From the NCBI GenBank assembly GCA_036505615.1, contig DASXTB010000023.1:1-7805 (forward strand): DNA of 7,805 nt, written 5' to 3'. Under the pieces are notes generated by a model. That model did no database searches, was not told the origin of the DNA, and worked only from the letters and a program-made list of their open reading frames with translations. Origin of the DNA: DASXTB01 sp036505615. GTDB taxonomy: Bacteria; Acidobacteriota; UBA6911; JACQSX01. Of this stretch, positions 6,052-7,805 are shown in pieces. A program made the translations under genes and the position numbers. Numbering within the stretch: position 1 is the first letter of the stretch; each line of letters starts with the position of its first letter.

Positions 6052-7057
6052 TCATTCGTTGACCGGCGACTGTCGACCCCTTTCTCCAGCTTTCCAGCAT
6101 CTGATCCATTACCCAACTTGTCCGCGCGCCGGTCTCTCCTGTGCTGGGACACCTCCCCTCGCCATTCAACTCGTCGACAATCGTCTGGATCAGCGGCTGC
6201 TGGATGTGCAAAGGATTTTCAATCGTGAATTTTTCGATGTGGTCTGAGGTCGTCAAAATGAGAGGGCTGGCGTCGAAGGTAGAAAAGGACAGCTTTCCTT
6301 TGGTGCCGACGATTTCCGTGTTGTCGGACCGAGAAAAAGCGCTGAAGCACCAGACTCCGGTTCCCTGCACACCTGATTGGAAGACGAAGGTTCCAGTCAC
6401 GATGTCCTCGGCAGGATAAATCCCTCCTTGATTGGACGCAGAGCCTTCGACCTGCACGATGGGGCCAAGGAGATAATCCAAAAAGTCGAGCGTGTGCGAT
6501 GCAAGGTCGAGGAATTTGCCCCCTCCGGCAATTTCGGGAAGGACGCGCCAGGGAGGATTCGCCGGGTTGAAATCTTCCGGGGACGGCGGCTGGTAGAGAG
6601 TGACGGAGACAAACCTAGCATGGCCGATGGCACCCAGTTCCAGCAGTTCCTTGATCTTCAGGAATCTAGGGAGGCTTCTTCGGTAGTACGCGACAAACAA
6701 CGGGATTCTGGCGCGCCTGCATTCGTCTACCATGACGCTGCATTCCTGAGACGTCCGTGCCATTGGCTTTTCCACATACACGGGCTTGCCAGCAGCCGCT
6801 GCCAGCAGCGTGTATTCCATGTGCGAGGAAGGTGGTGTGGCGACGTAGACGGCATCGACGTCCGGGTCATCAATCAAATGCCTGGCGTCGGAAAACCACT
6901 TCGGCACCGCATGTCGTTGGGCGTAATCCTTCGCCTTGTCCGCATTGCGCCGCATTACGGCGCCAAGCTGCGAATTCCTCGCCTTCTGGAGCGCAGGGCC
7001 GCTTTTTACTTCGGTGACGTCGCCGCAGCCGATGATTCCCCAGCGAATGGTTCTCAT
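6008..7057 (-). CDS. cytoplasmic Gfo/Idh/MocA family oxidoreductase
   Basis: This 349-residue NAD(P)-dependent oxidoreductase has no signal peptide and is expected in the cytoplasm. The Rossmann fold opens at once with WGIIGCGDV (6-14). The family motif is VEKP (95-98) with catalytic-type K97. The C-terminal domain carries GGGKFLDLASHTLD (178-191), giving D184 and H188 as likely substrate-site residues. It resembles members acting on sugars or inositol-like polyols, and it is not a close copy of the exported enzyme at 261-1586. The start follows from the fold beginning at residue 5, although no good ribosome-binding site precedes it; the leader is a heptamer array. The last nine residues, NTESQRTQK, are encoded by a dispersed DNA repeat that also leads into the TAG stop, so the ancestral protein probably ended earlier, around residue 335. 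Confidence 0.92.
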   Translation of the reverse strand: MRTIRWGIIGCGDVTEVKSGPALQKARNSQLGAVMRRNADKAKDYAQRHAVPKWFSDARHLIDDPDVDAVYVATPPSSHMEYTLLAAAAGKPVYVEKPMARTSQECSVMVDECRRARIPLFVAYYRRSLPRFLKIKELLELGAIGHARFVSVTLYQPPSPEDFNPANPPWRVLPEIAGGGKFLDLASHTLDFLDYLLGPIVQVEGSASNQGGIYPAEDIVTGTFVFQSGVQGTGVWCFSAFSRSDNTEIVGTKGKLSFSTFDASPLILTTSDHIEKFTIENPLHIQQPLIQTIVDELNGEGRCPSTGETGARTSWVMDQMLESWRKGSTVAGQRMNSQTLNTESQRTQK

Positions 7058-7058
7058 A

Positions 7059-7115
7059 TAGCTATCAGCTCTCAGCTAGCTATCAGCTCTCAGCTCTCAG
7101 CAATCAGCTTTCAGC
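7059..7115. repeat. heptanucleotide array D (GCTGANN on the minus strand)
   Basis: On the plus strand seven full NNTCAGC units and two shortened TAGC units run from 7059 to 7115. An 18-bp block, TAGCTATCAGCTCTCAGC, is in exact tandem at 7059-7076 and 7077-7094. The array ends one base before the ATG of the minus-strand oxidoreductase (7057-7055), so it occupies the whole place where the ribosome-binding site and 5' leader should be. The best purine-rich match, GAGAG in the GCTGAGA units, is too far from the ATG for a good site. Confidence 0.92.
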
Positions 7116-7157
7116 AGATCTACCCTCAGTGAGACCAAACAATCGCTACATCGTTTC

Positions 7158-7196
7158 TTTGTGTCCGCCGTGTCCTTGGTGGTGAAGCTTTTTTAG
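7158..7196. repeat. dispersed GGACAC repeat, second copy
   Basis: Read on the minus strand this stretch starts with an A-run, then CACCACCAAGGACACGGCGG and a final GGACACAAA. It matches the copy at 1678-1706 except for the few bases after the A-run and one A/G change in the core. The copies lie 5.5 kb apart in opposite orientations and both are intergenic. Confidence 0.85.
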
Positions 7197-7281
7197 GATA
7201 TCGAGGTACAACAAGTAAGCTGTAAGTTTTTCCATCAAAGTCCAACAGTAAGATACACCAAAAGCACGGTATCGTGTACAG

Positions 7282-7465
7282 CCACAGAGCCGCGGCCGGA
7301 AGGGCGCGGCGCGCCAGAATCGCCGGCTTCGGCAATCCCGCTGTGCTCAAGCTGGCTAGATATTTTCAGTTATGGGTTTTGAGAGCGGAGAGACGGCCTG
7401 AGGGCCGAACTCAGTGCCGATAATTTAGATCGCCGCGCCGTGCCCTTCCGGTCGCGGCTCTGTGG
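7282..7465. repeat. 32-bp inverted repeat enclosing about 120 bp
   Basis: The left arm (7282-7313, beginning CCACAGAGCCGCGGCCGG) and the reverse complement of the right arm (7434-7465) are identical at 30 of 32 positions. The enclosed 120 bp has a small hairpin (GCCG-GCTT-CGGC near 7322-7333) and GGAGAGACGGCC...GGCCG at 7387-7407, which looks like a decayed relative of the hairpin at 3652-3673. No protein is encoded. This could be a small non-autonomous mobile element or another palindromic spacer element. Confidence 0.88.
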
Positions 7466-7494
7466 ATGCCTAACAGTGGCGAGTGGCCGGTCAA

Positions 7495-7805
7495 TCATGG
7501 CCGGCGCCGGGACGGCACCACGACCAGGATGGTTCCGCTTTTCGTACAAGGCGGCGCACCGGACATGCCTACCGTCAGCATCCAGGTATAGCTTCCACTG
7601 GCCGAATAGGTGTGGAGGGAGTTTTGGTCAATTGCGACAGCTGTTCCATCGCCGAAGTTCCACTGATAGGTCGCCGCGCCGGGGCAATTGGACAAGGCTG
7701 CGGCGCTGAAAGTAGCCACACTCCCGATCCCCACAACCGCGGGAACGAGCGCGGAACAGGTCAGAGTACACGGATTTTCGCTGGCTGCAATCTTGGTGAC
7801 AAAAA
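7495..7805 (-). CDS. PKD-domain protein, C-terminal part (5' end outside window)
   Basis: The minus-strand frame is open from the window edge to TGA at 7497-7495, giving the last 102 residues of a longer protein. It ends with a PKD (immunoglobulin-like) domain: the core YQWNFGDG (47-54) is followed by LHTYSASGSYTW (63-74). A preceding strand (VGIGSVATFSA, 23-33) and a closing SGTILVVV complete the sandwich. Four cysteines (in NPCTLTC, SNCPG and PPCTKSG) could form disulfides in an exported protein. Such domains usually sit in large surface or secreted proteins and mediate binding or spacing. A GTG at 7734 could serve as an internal start, but the domain begins upstream of it, so the real start is beyond the window. 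The identity of the full protein cannot be told. Confidence 0.85.
   Translation of the reverse strand, partial: FVTKIAASENPCTLTCSALVPAVVGIGSVATFSAAALSNCPGAATYQWNFGDGTAVAIDQNSLHTYSASGSYTWMLTVGMSGAPPCTKSGTILVVVPSRRRP

Larger units (their letters stand above)
7116..7494. other. gene-free spacer rich in repeats
   Basis: No credible gene was found between array D and the stop of the PKD gene at 7495. The spacer holds a copy of the dispersed GGACAC repeat (7158-7196) and a 32-bp inverted repeat (7282-7313 with 7434-7465). A promoter for the minus-strand oxidoreductase would be expected here, but none could be supported by eye. Confidence 0.7.

Noticed and set aside
6377..7132. 251-residue open frame on the plus strand
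   Set aside because: It is antisense to the well-supported oxidoreductase at 6008-7057, has no recognisable domain, and its end runs into the heptamer array.

Overview
The window looks like a piece of a soil-type bacterial chromosome, most likely Acidobacteriota, with Verrucomicrobiota or Planctomycetota as alternatives. Three observations suggest this. Several Tat-exported sugar enzymes (a Gfo/Idh/MocA oxidoreductase and two xylose-isomerase-like TIM barrels) lie close together. There is a DUF1111/COG3488-type di-haem protein and a PKD-domain surface protein. The spaces between genes are unusually rich in short repeats and palindromes. The taxonomic call is inference; no rRNA, tRNA or other marker gene is present.

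Layout. Positions 1-260 hold a 7-bp-period repeat array and the ribosome-binding site of the first gene. Positions 261-1586 (+) encode an exported Gfo/Idh/MocA oxidoreductase, and 1902-3530 (+) a secreted di-haem oxidoreductase with two CxxCH motifs. Positions 3531-3889, between converging genes, hold a nested palindrome with at least six hairpins. On the minus strand, read from right to left, come the 3' end of a PKD-domain protein (7805-7495, truncated by the window edge), a cytoplasmic Gfo/Idh/MocA oxidoreductase (7057-6008), and two Tat-exported sugar isomerase/epimerase-like TIM-barrel proteins (5767-4889 and 4786-3890). No mobile element with a transposase, no CRISPR array and no RNA gene was recognised.

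How the genes may work together. Four of the five complete genes belong to families that oxidise or isomerise sugars or sugar derivatives. Three of these carry twin-arginine signals, which suits pre-folded cofactor-binding enzymes acting outside the cytoplasm. The di-haem protein could take part in periplasmic electron transfer or peroxide reduction, but a link with the sugar enzymes is only positional. Substrates cannot be named from sequence.

The most notable content is between the genes. Four different heptanucleotide arrays (cores AATCCGC, GTCGCAR, AACTGGC/AGTTGCC and GCTGANN) and one hexanucleotide array lie at gene borders, usually as inverted pairs. Repeat DNA supplies or abuts the stop codons of all three complete minus-strand genes, and forms the whole leader of the gene starting at 7057. 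In the palindrome at 3602-3678 the two halves differ by a C-G to G-C swap that keeps both hairpins paired, which points to selection on, or copying that maintains, the folded form.
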